A stretch of DNA of 64,000 nt, taken from contig QKWP01001145.1 of NCBI GenBank assembly GCA_003550325.1, positions 75,793-139,792 on the forward strand, given 5' to 3'. Of the stretch, positions 46,172 to 57,336 are shown in pieces (the first letter of the stretch is position 1; every line of letters starts with the position of its first letter). A program made the position numbers and the translations under genes. The notes below the pieces were generated by a model, which was given only the letters and a program-made list of their open reading frames with translations, was not told the DNA's origin and did no database searches. Source of the DNA: Gigaspora rosea. Its lineage: Eukaryota; Glomeromycota; Glomeromycetes; Diversisporales; Gigasporaceae.

Positions 46172-47109
46172 TTGGGTAAGTATCTCAAGCCTGCTTGCTG
46201 CTACAACTAGCTGATTTTCTTGCAACTTCAGAACTCAAGATTTAGCATTCTGAATTCAGAAATATGCGAACAACTGTACTTTTCGCTATAATAATGAGGT
46301 ATCTAGGCATATTTCATCAAAGCTTCTAGTGCTAAGCATAGTTAGCTTGTATTATAAGGCTTAGGCCAACCCTAACTTTTGTACTACTATTTGCATTTAT
46401 ACTAGCTATACCTAAATTGGTGGTTCCAAATCCTCTTAACATCCTAAGACTCCCATATGGGTGCACCCAGAGCTTTATTGGGTCTTAACACATACATGCC
46501 TCTATGCTTTTGCTTCTTATTGGCCAGTAAGTTTCGTCTGCCCTTGCAAGATTTATTCTAATCCTCAATATTTATATTCAATCTTTCATCCAATTTTATA
46601 CTAATCTATTCCAAACTACCAAACCAGTTAGCTCAGAAAAATTGGTTAGCCCAGCTTTATGTGCCTGATGGACTTCCTTTCTTTAATACCTAATTCTAAA
46701 ACATAGGTTCTTTTTCTCTGGTATGTCTCTGGTGGCCAGGTTAATGCCCCCTTTTGCTATAGGGTCTCTTTTATTCAGTTCTTTGGTCTTTAGTCATAAT
46801 TCTGGTCTTCTGTAGTACTGTTAAAGAATCTTGTATACCTCCTTGCTTGAGGCTTGCCAAATAGGTTTCAATTGTTCCAGTCCCTTAAATTTGTCTATAT
46901 AAACTTACACATCTGTGTCGCTGCTCACATTCATGATAGTAGTACCAAGGTTACAAGTAATATATCCGACCAATCAATGAACAAATATTATCATAACACA
47001 GACCTATTTTTCAATTCATCTTTAGTGAAATTTGAACTCTAGACCTGTTACTTAGAGGATGACAACCAGATAGCTTCTCTATGTTACTACACTATCTTTA
47101 GTAAATTTT

Positions 47110-47583
47110 AAAAATATCTGTCTATTATCTTTTATAAATCTTCATACAGATATTTGGATTTTTTTGTATACACCAGGCTAATATATAACATATTTTACTA
47201 CAATCTTTTGCATATTGCCTTTTTTATACCCTATCAATCAGCCTTATATTTGATAACATATCAGACTGCTATTGATATAGGTAATTATTAGATGATATTT
47301 TGGTAATATTTTTGATTTTGACCCATGACTAAATTGATCAATTTTACTAAAAATATTTTTTAGAAATTATTGAAAACTTTGTTAGTGAATACAAAATGAT
47401 AATATATATAATGATAATAATAAAATTACAACAATATATAATTATTGAGATATACTTATCAAGATATCAATAAACAAAAAATTAATAAAAAATTCACAAT
47501 TAATTATAAAAATTAAACAGAAGTAAAAACTATTCTGCATATACTATATAAAAAGTTATACAAAAAATCAGTAGCTATTTTTA
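47110..47583. other. Gene-free stretch
   Basis: AT-rich DNA with no feature recognised. Confidence 0.35.
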
Positions 47584-48450
47584 AGGGTAGGGTGAACGTA
47601 GATCAATTTTCATATGATCTATATGGTACTATAAGATTTTATATAGAAATTAAACACATGCCCCTGATAAAACTTTTTAGAAATGTGGCCAATTTTAACA
47701 AAAATTTGGTATCATGTAGAATGAGCCCTTATTTTCATAATTGTAAAATTCTAGAACTTATAATATTTGAAAAAATCTATCTTCATATATTGATAAAAAA
47801 AACTTAGATAGGCCTAAATTTATTTAGGTAGCACAAAAAATTGCTAATTCTGATTGGTCAGATCACGTTGTTTACAATTCTGATTGGTCAATCACATGAT
47901 TTAATATAATTACAACGTGATTACTATTAGAAATGATCTATGTTCACCCTACTCTTAAATGAAAGAGGTTTTTTAGTAATTACAAGTTTTTTAGTAATTA
48001 CAAGTAATTGCTATATAATAAAAATATATTGAATTATAAGTGTTTAAGTAAATATGTTTAGGAGGTCAAAATATATATTCTTTAAAATTTTTATACAAAT
48101 CAGAGAACTTTTAAGTATTTTTTATATTTGTCAAATATATTTTTTTAACAAATTTTAATTTTTTCATCAAATGTAAAAATTAAAAGTCAAATAATAAAAT
48201 GTTCATTAATCTTGCTAAAATTATATAGTATATGCATTTTGATCTTCAAATAAATTTATATAAGCAATAATAATTGATTTATTTAGTAGATTTTGGAATT
48301 TACTATGTAGTGACTATTGTCAATTATATGAGATAGCTTATTTTTAAATTAAAGATATTTTAAAGTTTTTTGACCAAAAGAGGAATATTTTATTTTAAAT
48401 ATAGACTTTGGTCACATATAGAGGCATTTATAAATACCGTTATGTACCCC
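47584..48450. mobile_element. Second copy of the nested inverted-repeat family
   Basis: GGGTAGGGTGAACGTAGATC (47586) pairs with the inverse GATCTATGTTCACCCTACTC near 47936-47955. GTTTAAGTAAATATGTTTAG (about 48040) and a partner near 48240-48270 form the next layer. The right side has TTTACTATGTAGTGACT near 48299-48314. The order and words match 21770-22650. Decayed and noncoding. Confidence 0.6.
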
Positions 48451-48529
48451 CTCATAGTAGCACTTGACCCTCTCTTTACTATATAAAAAAATTTTTCAAA
48501 ATCCATATGTTTATATATAAAATTTTACA

Positions 48530-48880
48530 AAAACTTGAATATATTGTGATACAGTAATCCGATTTGGGTGATTTAGGTACCATTCGATTCGTCTTAGTGA
48601 GACAAATCCAATAATACCAAAATTATTTAATTTGGACTACTGGATCAATAGTTATTCAAAAAAAACTTTTGATTTTATAGTCATTTTATAAGAAAACATA
48701 ATAACCAATAGTATTTGGCCAATAACTTTTAATACAGTGATCCGAATGAAATGGAATTGGTACCATTCGACTTCTCTTACTGAGATGAATCGAATAGCAC
48801 CAAAATAATTAAATATGGACTACTGGATTAGTTTTTAGACAATTTTTTCTAAAAAAATTGCGTTATATTTTTTTGACTCC
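48530..48880. repeat. Two GGTACC-type palindromic modules
   Basis: Two copies (about 48550-48655 and 48737-48830) of the module seen in the foldback at 24715-25472: ACAGTRATCCGA, then GGTACCATTCGAY, then CTTAGTGAGAC or CTTACTGAGAT, then the inverse and TTTGGACTACTGGAT. They are separated by about 100 bases. Function unknown. Confidence 0.6.
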
Positions 48881-49017
48881 CCCCTACTTAAGAGAAAAAA
48901 TATTATATTTTGTCAGACCAATGCCCCATAGTAGTGCTATATAGTATACTGTAAAGTATAAATATGCTTGGCAGTATAATTAGAAAGAAAAAATAAATTT
49001 GTCGTACCTGCGCGACA

Positions 49018-49591
49018 TGTTACACCCCCTGCTTCGACCTTAAATCGCACGATTTTATAGACAAAAAATTTTATTTTTTTAAAAATTCAAAATTTTATTT
49101 AATAAAGTGTAAAATACATATAAAAAAGCATATTATATAATGTAAAACTTTATTCTGAACAACTTTTTCTAAGTAATAAAGATAGATTGTTTTAGTAAAA
49201 AAAATGTTTTATAAGAAAAATCAAAAATTTCCAAAGTTAGTATATATAAAACTTTTTTTACTAAAACAATCTACCTTTATAACTTAGAAAAAGTTGTTTA
49301 ACATAAAATTTTACATGTAATACTTAAACGTAACTATAGATTATATTAGTAAAAAAAAGTTTTATATGTGCTAACATTTGAAATTTTTGATTTTTCTTAT
49401 AAAATTTTTTTTTACTAAAACAATCTATCTTTGTGACTTAGAAAAAGTTGTTCAGAATAAAATTTTACATTATATGCTTTGATATTGCTTATTTATTTTT
49501 ACATTTTACTAGTAAAATTTTTAATTTTAAAACTTAAAATTTTTTGTTTACAAAATCGCGCGATTTGATTGGTTGGAATCAGGGTGTGACA
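49018..49591. mobile_element. 574-bp foldback element
   Basis: The ends are TGTTACACCCCCTGCTTCGA and, reversed, TGTCACACCCTGATTCCAAC. Both are followed by AAATCGCRCGATTTT and AACAAAAAATTTTA-like blocks. The interior repeats CTTTTTCTAAGTAATAAAGA and TTACTAAAACAATCTA in both orientations, three times. Noncoding. Confidence 0.7.
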
Positions 49592-50069
49592 AATTTCTAT
49601 TCCCAATTAGAAAATTCTAGATGGTCTAAAAGAGCTTAAAATAAATTTAGAGCATTCTCAAGTAACTAAATATTTTTGAATTTTTAGATTTTCTATAACC
49701 TTTTTATAGCCAATAGAATTGCTATATTTTTGTATTTTGATATTGTTTAATGCTGTTTTCCTCTTTTACAGAATATTTTTTTTATATTAAATACAAAATT
49801 AACTTGAAGTAGCTTTAGCCCAAAAAATTAAATTTAATGATATTTTATTCTTTTCTATTTTACTATGTTTCAACATTTTGATAATAGTATCAATTTACTT
49901 TTAGTTGAAACTATGAAGTCTACTATTCAAGATGCTTTATTGTAATACAGAAAAATATTCAAATTTTTCTTCAAAAAGTTTTAAATAAAATTTTTATTAT
50001 ATTAGATATATAGACCTTTTGTACCAATATGCCTTTTCTTTGTATTATAGCATATTGAATAAATAATGG
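49592..50069. other. Gene-free flank
   Basis: No coding match recognised before the first hAT-like block. Could contain the lost 5' part of the hAT remnant. Confidence 0.3.
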
Positions 50070-51318
50070 CTAAAAACTCAAAAAATTCTACTTGATATTT
50101 ATATGCTTCCTTATTTATATACTGGTGAAGAAATTAATAAACAATTGTATACTATTTTAGTAGCCTTTGATACTATTAACAAAATACTTTCTGCTACTAC
50201 TAATAGAGGTTCTAATATGATTTTAGCAATACAGTTGTTAAAAAAAGATTTTGTTTTACCAAATAATTATTTTGATTTTTAGTCTTATTGTTGTCTAGCT
50301 TATATATTAAATTTTATTGCTATAGCTAGCATAACACCTATTAAATTATTTATTAAAAATGTGCATAAGTTTGTAAAAGCTATCTTTACTTCTTTGTCTA
50401 TAACTCAAAATTTTAGAGAACTTGAAAAATCTGTTAGTGAAAGTAAAGCAATTCATAAACCTTTACAAGACTTTTCAACCCAGTAAAATAGTACAAACCT
50501 TATGCTTTAGTCTATATAGCTATATCTACAATAATTGTAACTATTATTGGATATAATAAAAGCCCTAACAAATATAAGCTTTTACTAAAAAAAAAGCTAA
50601 CCTTCAAGTTGCAACACAATTTCTTTAACTATTCTATAAAGCTACTAATGTTCTTTCTAGGAGCATATATACAACTTAAGGGCTTTCAATTCTACTTGTT
50701 GATAATAATTAATACTATTTCATCATATATTCAAAATTTAACAAGTTCTGAATTTCTTAAAACAACCACAACTCAAATGTTTAATTAACTTCAGAAATAT
50801 ATAGATGAAATCTATAATAAAACAGCATTTATAGCTGCTATTCTTAATTTTCATATTAAACTTGAGCTAATACTTGCTGATATAAACACTAAAGTGAATC
50901 ATGCTATTTTTAATAATATTTTTAGATCTGAGTACCTTGTACCTATTTTAAATGATTCTTCTACTAATTTAGAAACACCATTGAATTTATCATATACAGA
51001 GCAAGTTGCTCACAAAAGAAGAACAAATACTCTCACCAATAGGGCAGATGAATTTCCCAATATCTAAATCAAGCTTTCTTGCCTATGAGCATCAATCCCT
51101 TGAACTGGTGAAAGCTCAATTCTACTTGTTTTCCTCATCTGTCTCAGATGGTCAAAGATTACCTAACCATTCAATCTACATCTGTACCTTCTGAACAAGT
51201 ATTCTCCAAGGCAGGTAATACAATTTGTGCTAAATGTACATGCCTATCTGAGAAGAGTATACAAGCACTTATGTGTATTAATTCTTGGTTAGATCATAAC
51301 ATTAAATTTCATAAATAA
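50070..51318 (+). pseudogene. hAT transposase remnant 2
   Basis: Plus-strand fragments in order: YTGEEINKQLYTILVAFDTI then ATTNRGSNMILAIQLLKKDF (the TTDNASNM-like region), SYCCLAYILNFIAIA, then FSTQ, a stop, and NSTNLML, where hAT enzymes have TRWNST. They continue with LQKYIDEIYNKTAFIAAILN and IRAD-like decayed sequence, and the C-terminal dimerisation motif YLTIQSTSVPSEQVFSKAGN, ending WLDHNIKFHK at 51318. Several stops and frame changes. The type is closer to Ac-like hAT enzymes than the BED-hAT at 14184, judging from the SVPSEQVFS motif. Confidence 0.72.
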
Positions 51319-51718
51319 TTATAAGTACTTGTGTACAAATTATAGGTCTAGATTGTAAAGGCCAATTTTTTAAAGAAAAAATGATGCGGGGTCTCCCTTT
51401 ATTAGAAATTTAAATAAAGTTTTTTTATACAATACAAGATTTTTTAACATATAAACTAAATGAATTAATTTTATCACTAAATATAACGATAAAGTTTTCA
51501 GTAAATTATTAATATTTTTAAAAAAAATAAACTATTGTCACTTACTTTTGGTATAAATTCGTTTAAACAACGTTCAATATTATGCTAATTAATAATATTA
51601 TTTTCTGTGAATTCTAAAAAACTGGCTTATTTGATTCTAATACTGTAATATAACGATAAGAAATTTCAATCAACGAATAAAAAAAAAATTGCGTGATACT
51701 CAACATTTGTAATTGGTT
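51319..51718. other. 3' region of hAT remnant 2
   Basis: AT-rich DNA between the transposase remnant and its putative right end. No coding signal. Confidence 0.35.
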
Positions 51719-51865
51719 GACTTGAAATTGGCCGGCTTATAAATGGCTCGGCTCTAGTTTTTGGAGCTGAATGATCGGCTCAGCTCTGGTTGTGGAGCCG
51801 AAGAGTTTGCTCGGCTTTATATACATTAGCCGTGAGTCGAGCCGAGCCAACCATTTGCATTACTA
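51719..51865. repeat. Right end of hAT remnant 2 with GGCTCGGCTC repeats
   Basis: Read on the minus strand it begins TAGTAATGCAAATGGTTGGC at 51865, like a hAT terminus. It carries five or six GGCTCGGCTC/GAGCCGAGCC-type words in both orientations (GGCTCGGCTCTAG, CGGCTCAGCTC, GTCGAGCCGAGCC). It is an unusually GC-rich island. The matching left end was not found in the window. Confidence 0.6.
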
Positions 51866-54063
51866 GCTCATGAGTAAATCTGAAAAAAAAAAAAAATTTA
51901 TTGATCAATTTTATTAAATGTTCACATATAGTTTTGATTGATATTGACTAGTATACCGCGCATCCCAACGTGTCACGGGTATATAAATTCAGTCAAGATT
52001 TTTTGAGTTCTCCGAGATAATTTACTGAAAAGAAATAAGATAATTTGTTTATACATTTAAGACCTTTCGAGAACATAACGTTTTAATAATTGAAAAAAAA
52101 ACGACAATTAAAGTATCTTCGGCTTTAATACATAATAAAGTTTGCTGTACGAAATAATTTCGAACTGACTTTGTTTTTAGTCAAGAGTACTTAACACTAC
52201 TTAAATCATTTCATTGGTTTATTTATGTTTGTAGGTAAGATGATAAAAACTATTATTATGTGTTTTATCGAATTATTAACAACCTAGATGAGAACCTAAA
52301 ATAATTTTATGCTATCTTAATAATCTTAATATGGGGTGAGCCTAGAATTGATATTAAAAAAACAAATAATTTTATAGATAAATTTCATTGATACAGTACT
52401 GTACATTTATCAGGTAAAATATATTGTCCCAATGCGGAGATTTGCAAAGTTCAATATTAATTCTGTGGCAGTAGTTACGACTTTGTCATAACAGTTACAG
52501 TTTTTTATCGTATATACCGTAGGGGAGATAGCCCACGACGAATTTGTAATTATAATGCAGGTTATCAATATGGTTAAATGAATATTTGCATTGGTATTTC
52601 GGGCGAATCCGAGATATTCGCTCAGAATTCATTGCATATTTCCACGCACTAATCACGTTTTTAAAATTTTTTTTGTGAGTGAACCACGAAGCGGTAGTCG
52701 CAATTTTTTCCGCATGCCGATGCGTTGTAAGTTGTGAATACGTAATACTGGCACCAATAATGGAATATATAAGGATAATTAGATTATCACCATTAAATAA
52801 TTCAATGAGTCATATGATAAAAAAAAAAACAATGTAACGTTACGTCAAATTAAAAAAGATTGCATAGTTAAGATTAATAGAATTTATTATAATGATTTTA
52901 ATAAATTCAGAATATTTTAATTATGTAAATATTTAGCTCAAATTGAATCAAGAATCATTTCGTAATTGAGTCATATGATATGACACCTTGCATTCAAAGA
53001 ATTATATAGAATTACTTTATTCATACATTTAAATTCATATGACTCGAGTGAGAAAGTCACATTTGTCGGTTAAAATGGATAATGATTTTACCGTAATATA
53101 AAAACAGTCGAACCAACTAAATAGATAAAACATATAATAGATAACGAAAATCAAAATATATTGAAACTTAACTAAACTTCGATAATTCAAATAAACCCTG
53201 TTCATATCAAGTTTAAACGTGAACCTTAACTATTTCTGGTTTATCTTAAATTGAATAGAAATGGAATCAAGGTTTCAATTAAAGTTAGTCAAATCATAAC
53301 AATAATAAACAGAATAAAAAAAAAAAAAAAGAATTACGATGAGTCGGGAGCTTTATTATTGAAATTTAATATAATTATATGCAGAAACAACGTACTGTAC
53401 GTATGTACGTTATCTGGAAGACCGTAAATTGATATATAACGTAATTGGAAATATAGAACGCCATCTCTCCTTACACAAGGTTAACGTTATGAGTTATATA
53501 TAATCAAAGTGCTGTATAACCGATAAACCGTTTTATATTATGCACAACCATCCATTTGCATAAATTAGTACGTATGAGAATAGCAGAAGTCACATTATTA
53601 TAATTATATAAAATAGCCAGTTGGTCTAATCTTTTTTTGAAGGAGAGATTAAGTTTTAGTTGAACCATTGTTCAAAATAATGACTTAGCCTAATAAACAA
53701 ACGAAACGGTACGTATGCAAAAAAACAAATGCAAACCTCAGTTTCGGAAATTAAACATTAGTTTATTAATTTCCGTAATTGGCTATTCATTTATGTGTAT
53801 ACACAACGACAATGGACAATGGATAATAAAACCCGATAAGTAAATAAAAAACAAAAAGATAATCAGCGTCGATACTTCTCTGTTGTCTGATGATGCATCA
53901 TCATTGACATCACAGATTCGCAAGAGGTATTTCCTTCTTTAAAACAATTCAGCAATAGGTCACACGATTTTCACATATAAGAGTAAGCGATAGATACTGT
54001 CGTTATCTGTAAGTTACCGAAATAAAGTTTTTTTTTTTTTTTTTTGAGCATTACTGTAAAAAA
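51866..54063. other. 2.2 kb without a supported gene
   Basis: Mixed AT-rich DNA. No ORF with family resemblance and no TIR pair noticed. Composition is slightly less biased than in the transposon-dense part. Confidence 0.35.
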
Positions 54064-54276
54064 ATGACGACTGAAAATAACAAAAATAAAAGACCGCTAA
54101 TACCCTAATTTTCTCGACATCGAGAATAATATATTAGTCAAGCAAGTAGTGATAATAAAAAAAAAAAAAAACATTCCGACAAAAAAGTGAAGACTTTCAG
54201 TGAAACAGATTCAAAAAATTACCAAATTGGATTTCCGTTGAACTTTGATGAATATGCCACACAAAGTTCAGCCTAA
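54064..54276 (+). pseudogene. Possible short coding remnant
   Basis: In one frame: MTTENNKNKRPLIP, stop, a few codons, stop, then YISQASSDNKKKKKHSDKKV and FSETDSKNYQIGFPLNFDEY ending TQSSA and a stop. The frame holds across a 15-A run. The composition looks protein-like, but two stops interrupt it and no GT-AG intron removes them. A 16-base T-run precedes the ATG. Unknown, weakly supported. Confidence 0.2.
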
Positions 54277-55135
54277 GTATCTTGCATTAAAGATTGTGCT
54301 GTAACTTTAAATTGAATAATGAACATCTCAATATATCTGTATACTCGATATAATTGTGTTGTAACACTCCTAAAAAGATAAATTAATAAATTAATTAATA
54401 TATTTTCTTTAACCTTAAAGTTGTGCAACACTGTAACAAGTTCCTTACTCAGTAGAGTTAGATCTTTCTTCATTCGTATTTCTTTGATTCTGCATTACAA
54501 TTACGAAAGAGGTGAAAATTATTGCGTAAAAAATAAATAAAGTAAAAATTAAGTTAATCCTTAATTAAGCATAAATTCAATTGCCAAAATAATCTATATT
54601 TATTAAATTAATAATCATATTACAACCTTGATTCTTTAAATTACATACAACAAAAGAGATATAAGTAAGATGTCAAAAAAGATTAGACAACTTTAACACA
54701 TAACAGAAAGTTTACATAAATTAGAAATACAGTATGTGCAGAAAAAAAAAAAACAAACCAACAGATGCAATATGTTCAGTATAAGAATGTGGAAACTTAA
54801 TATACCGAATAAAGAAAATAATTTCACCAGGAAAATAGGATTACATCTGTATGTATGCGCAAAAGATTCTATAATGCATGACAAATAAAGTAATGTAATA
54901 TGAAAAAAAATTTTAAAAATGCTCTATGAGATACTATATATATTGTATATGTTTTAACCATAGTTAGGTTGTCAAAAGACAGCAATTAGACACCATTGGA
55001 CATATAAAAAACTATCAATAGACATATATTTGTCTAATGACTTTTTTTTCATTAGACTATAAAAACACTGCCATGGTTTTTTAGATTAAGTGAAAGCAGA
55101 TGACTCTTATTATTCATTTGCTTTGAGTTCAGAAA
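54277..55135. other. Gene-free or cryptic stretch
   Basis: A 66-codon minus frame (54473-54273) contains a possible 44-base intron (GTTAAAG to TTTTTAG on minus). Splicing it gives only a short ending, so I do not call a gene. Nothing else recognised. Confidence 0.3.
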
Positions 55136-55345
55136 CTATTTATTGACTATTTGGTCTTCAAGTGGTGTAACCTTAGGAAAGTCTTCACCAAGAAAAAGCA
55201 AAGAAGCATAGCTATCATCCCTTGTAGTAGATGCAAAGTTTGCCGAAGATAAATATTGGGAAGGAGATGCTGAAGAAGATGTTTCGATATTGGTATTGTT
55301 ACTTCTTTCAGCGTTGGTAGGAGCGGACGAAGTACTCGAAGTCAT
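55136..55345 (-). CDS. Small Ser/Thr-rich protein, hypothetical
   Basis: 69 codons from the ATG at 55345 (MTSSTSSAPTNAERSNNTNI) to DQIVNK and the stop at 55136. Low-complexity Ser/Thr/Asn at the start, then a more ordered acidic end (YASLLFLGEDFPKVTPLEDQ). The upstream side on minus is a T/A-rich tract with TTTTTTATAATAAAA-like runs, as in AT-rich fungal promoters. No signal peptide or domain. It could be a first exon or a complete small gene. Not recognised. Confidence 0.35.
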   Translation of the reverse strand: MTSSTSSAPTNAERSNNTNIETSSSASPSQYLSSANFASTTRDDSYASLLFLGEDFPKVTPLEDQIVNK

Positions 55346-55474
55346 TCTTTTTTGTTTTTTTTTTGTTTTTTTTTTATTATAAGCGATAGGTTTGGTTTTT
55401 TTTTATAATAAAATTTGATAGTTTTTTTTTTTATTATAAAGGATAGTTTTTTTTTTTTAAAAAAAAATTACTTT

Positions 55475-55510
55475 ATTATTATTATTATTATTATATATTA
55501 TTATTATGAC
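55475..55510. repeat. (ATT)n microsatellite
   Basis: ATTATTATTATTATTATTAT with one ATAT interruption. Part of a long low-complexity T-rich zone (55348-55545). Confidence 0.8.
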
Positions 55511-55580
55511 AATTTATTTTTTATTTTTTTTTCTTTGACTTTTAAAATTTTTGAGAGAAAAGAAAAAAATTTGAATATTA

Positions 55581-55768
55581 GGCCAGACCAATTTTAATTC
55601 GGTGGTTTACATTACATCCTTCTCACAAAAGGGGGGAGTTTATTATAAAAATTTTTCCGAAATGATCCGCGATATTATAAAAGCTTTCCGAAATTTTCCG
55701 CATATATAGTGAGGGGGAAGGCAGAAGAGGGGGAGTAATGTAAACCACCGAATTAAATTGGTCTGGCC
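55581..55768. mobile_element. 188-bp MITE with TTA target duplication
   Basis: The ends are GGCCAGACCAATTTTAATTC and, reversed, GGCCAGACCAATTTAATTCG. The TIR continues GGTGGTTTACATTAC, giving about 37 bases. TTA lies directly outside both ends (55578-55580 and 55769-55771), which fits PIF/Harbinger-type integration. The interior has two TTTCCGAAA-like words. Noncoding. Confidence 0.82.
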
Positions 55769-55771
55769 TTA

Positions 55772-57114
55772 TTAATCAATGAGAAAAAAAATGCAGTATT
55801 TGTAATCATAACAATGATTATTTCAATAATACGTATCATACCTTGTTGTAAACTAATACGTACCTTTTTATAAAATAATACGTACCTTGCTGCGTATAAT
55901 GGCATTTTTGTTGCACGATAAGGTCCCACAGCAGATTCGTAAAGGAAAAATTTTAAATGTATACACACTTTCGTTTATGTTAAGCAGTTTAAAATTTTAA
56001 AAGGGTTGCTTATTATTAATATTGACTTGCAAGAATTCTTTGTGGAAGTTCTTTGGTAGTCAAATTATAAAAAGAAATCTTTTAATCAATGTAGAAATTC
56101 TTTTTACACGTTATTACAGTATTACACTGTTATTACTGTAATAATTCACGTGTTTATTTACACACCTGACACGTGATACATATAATACGAAAACAAACAA
56201 TAAGAGATTTTTGTATACTTTTCATGTGAGTATCTAACCTTTTTTTCATGCTTTGTTGTTGGATCAACTCTGCACGTACATGATACACAAACTTTAGTCA
56301 TTCCGAAGTTTGTATACTAGGGTTAGACCCTCAGGGGGACGACATGCGTCGCTAGAGGTGACCCAACAAAGATGAAAAAAGGTGGTTAGGTGCTTACATC
56401 AGAAATATACAGTACAATAACCTTTATTATTGGGGACATGTTAATGACAATCAATCGTTGATTTATTCACAGCGAATGCTATGTCATAACGATGCCACGA
56501 GCCACTGTTATTATCTCAGCATCCTAGTGAACGGATCAGTTATCATGCATGGCCAATAACAAAGTACCGTCATGTATTTAAAGTGAGAATAAAAAAATGG
56601 AGAACTATTAATACTCCGAAATACGTTATGTTAAACATCCACCGCTGTTTAGCGACATCGCTTACTTCTGCATATTACGTGAAAAACTCTTTCTAAAAGG
56701 AAGTAAATTCTTCGCTGATAAAGCATTCACGGACAGTAGCGAATCGTCGCGTAAATGGCGTTGATATTAAACAAACCATTTTGGAGTTACTGGTTCGAAA
56801 ATTTGGAAAAATTTTTTGGTTTATATAATTTACTAACGAAACTTGTTTGTCATTTAGTTTTTACATACGGTATAATAAGGTCCTTATTATACTTTTTTTT
56901 TGTTTTTCAAAAAAGGACATTATTCAATGAAAAGGAATAGGATTAAAAATCATAAAATAACAGCATTATTTAATGTATTTAATGAAAAGGAATAGAAAAT
57001 TAGAATTATTTTATATCCTTTTTATTCGTTTTACTTGAAAACACGCGAAAGCTTTGTTAAGAATTAATTAATCCAAATTTAGAATATGTAACATTTTTGT
57101 GATAAAGGATTAAG
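55772..57114. other. 1.3 kb without a firm gene
   Basis: A 61-codon plus frame at 56755-56940 (MALILNKPFWSYWFENLEKF ...) is hydrophobic and could be a small membrane peptide, but there is no independent support. A GC-richer patch at 56330-56395 (GACCCTCAGGGGGACGACAT) is unexplained. Confidence 0.3.
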
Positions 57115-57336
57115 TTGTACTCAAGATTCGCAAATATTTTATTTATGATACATAACCTAATTAATCATCTTTCAATGTACAAATTTAGTGTAACTGATTA
57201 TTTATCACAATACAGCAATAGAAATTCAAATAAAGATAAAGAAACTTTAGAAGAAAGAGATGTACAATCTTTATGTTGTGAAAAATTAATATTAGAATGT
57301 GAAACCGTTTTTTATCTCAAGTTTCACCTAACTTAA
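57115..57336 (+). other. Possible exon or coding remnant
   Basis: A 73-codon frame whose second half (YLSQYSNRNSNKDKETLEER, DVQSLCCEKLILECETV) has hydrophilic, protein-like composition and AT-ending codons such as those of the Sel1 gene. No neighbours in frame were found. Unrecognised. Confidence 0.2.

Larger units (their letters stand above)
44122..47092 (-). mobile_element. tRNA-headed noncoding retroposon, copy B
   Basis: Homologous to 7800-11529. On the minus strand it starts near 47092 with GTAACATAGAGAAGCTATCT and a B-box-like GAGTTCAAATTTC. It ends at about 44122 in an A-run preceded by TTTAATAAAG. A 17-bp direct repeat, TATCTTTAGTAAATTTT, flanks it (44105-44121 and 47093-47109). Two DNA elements are inserted, at 44327-45414 and 45594-46171. 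Without them the body is about 1.3 kb, as in copy A. It is more decayed than copy A and has no sense ORF. Confidence 0.72.

Noticed and set aside
45970..46188. 72-codon minus ORF
   Set aside because: Spans the right end of a TIR element built from GGTCACC words. Composition comes from the repeats.
56755..56940. Small hydrophobic ORF as a gene
   Set aside because: No supporting feature. AT-rich DNA readily gives Phe/Leu/Tyr-rich frames.
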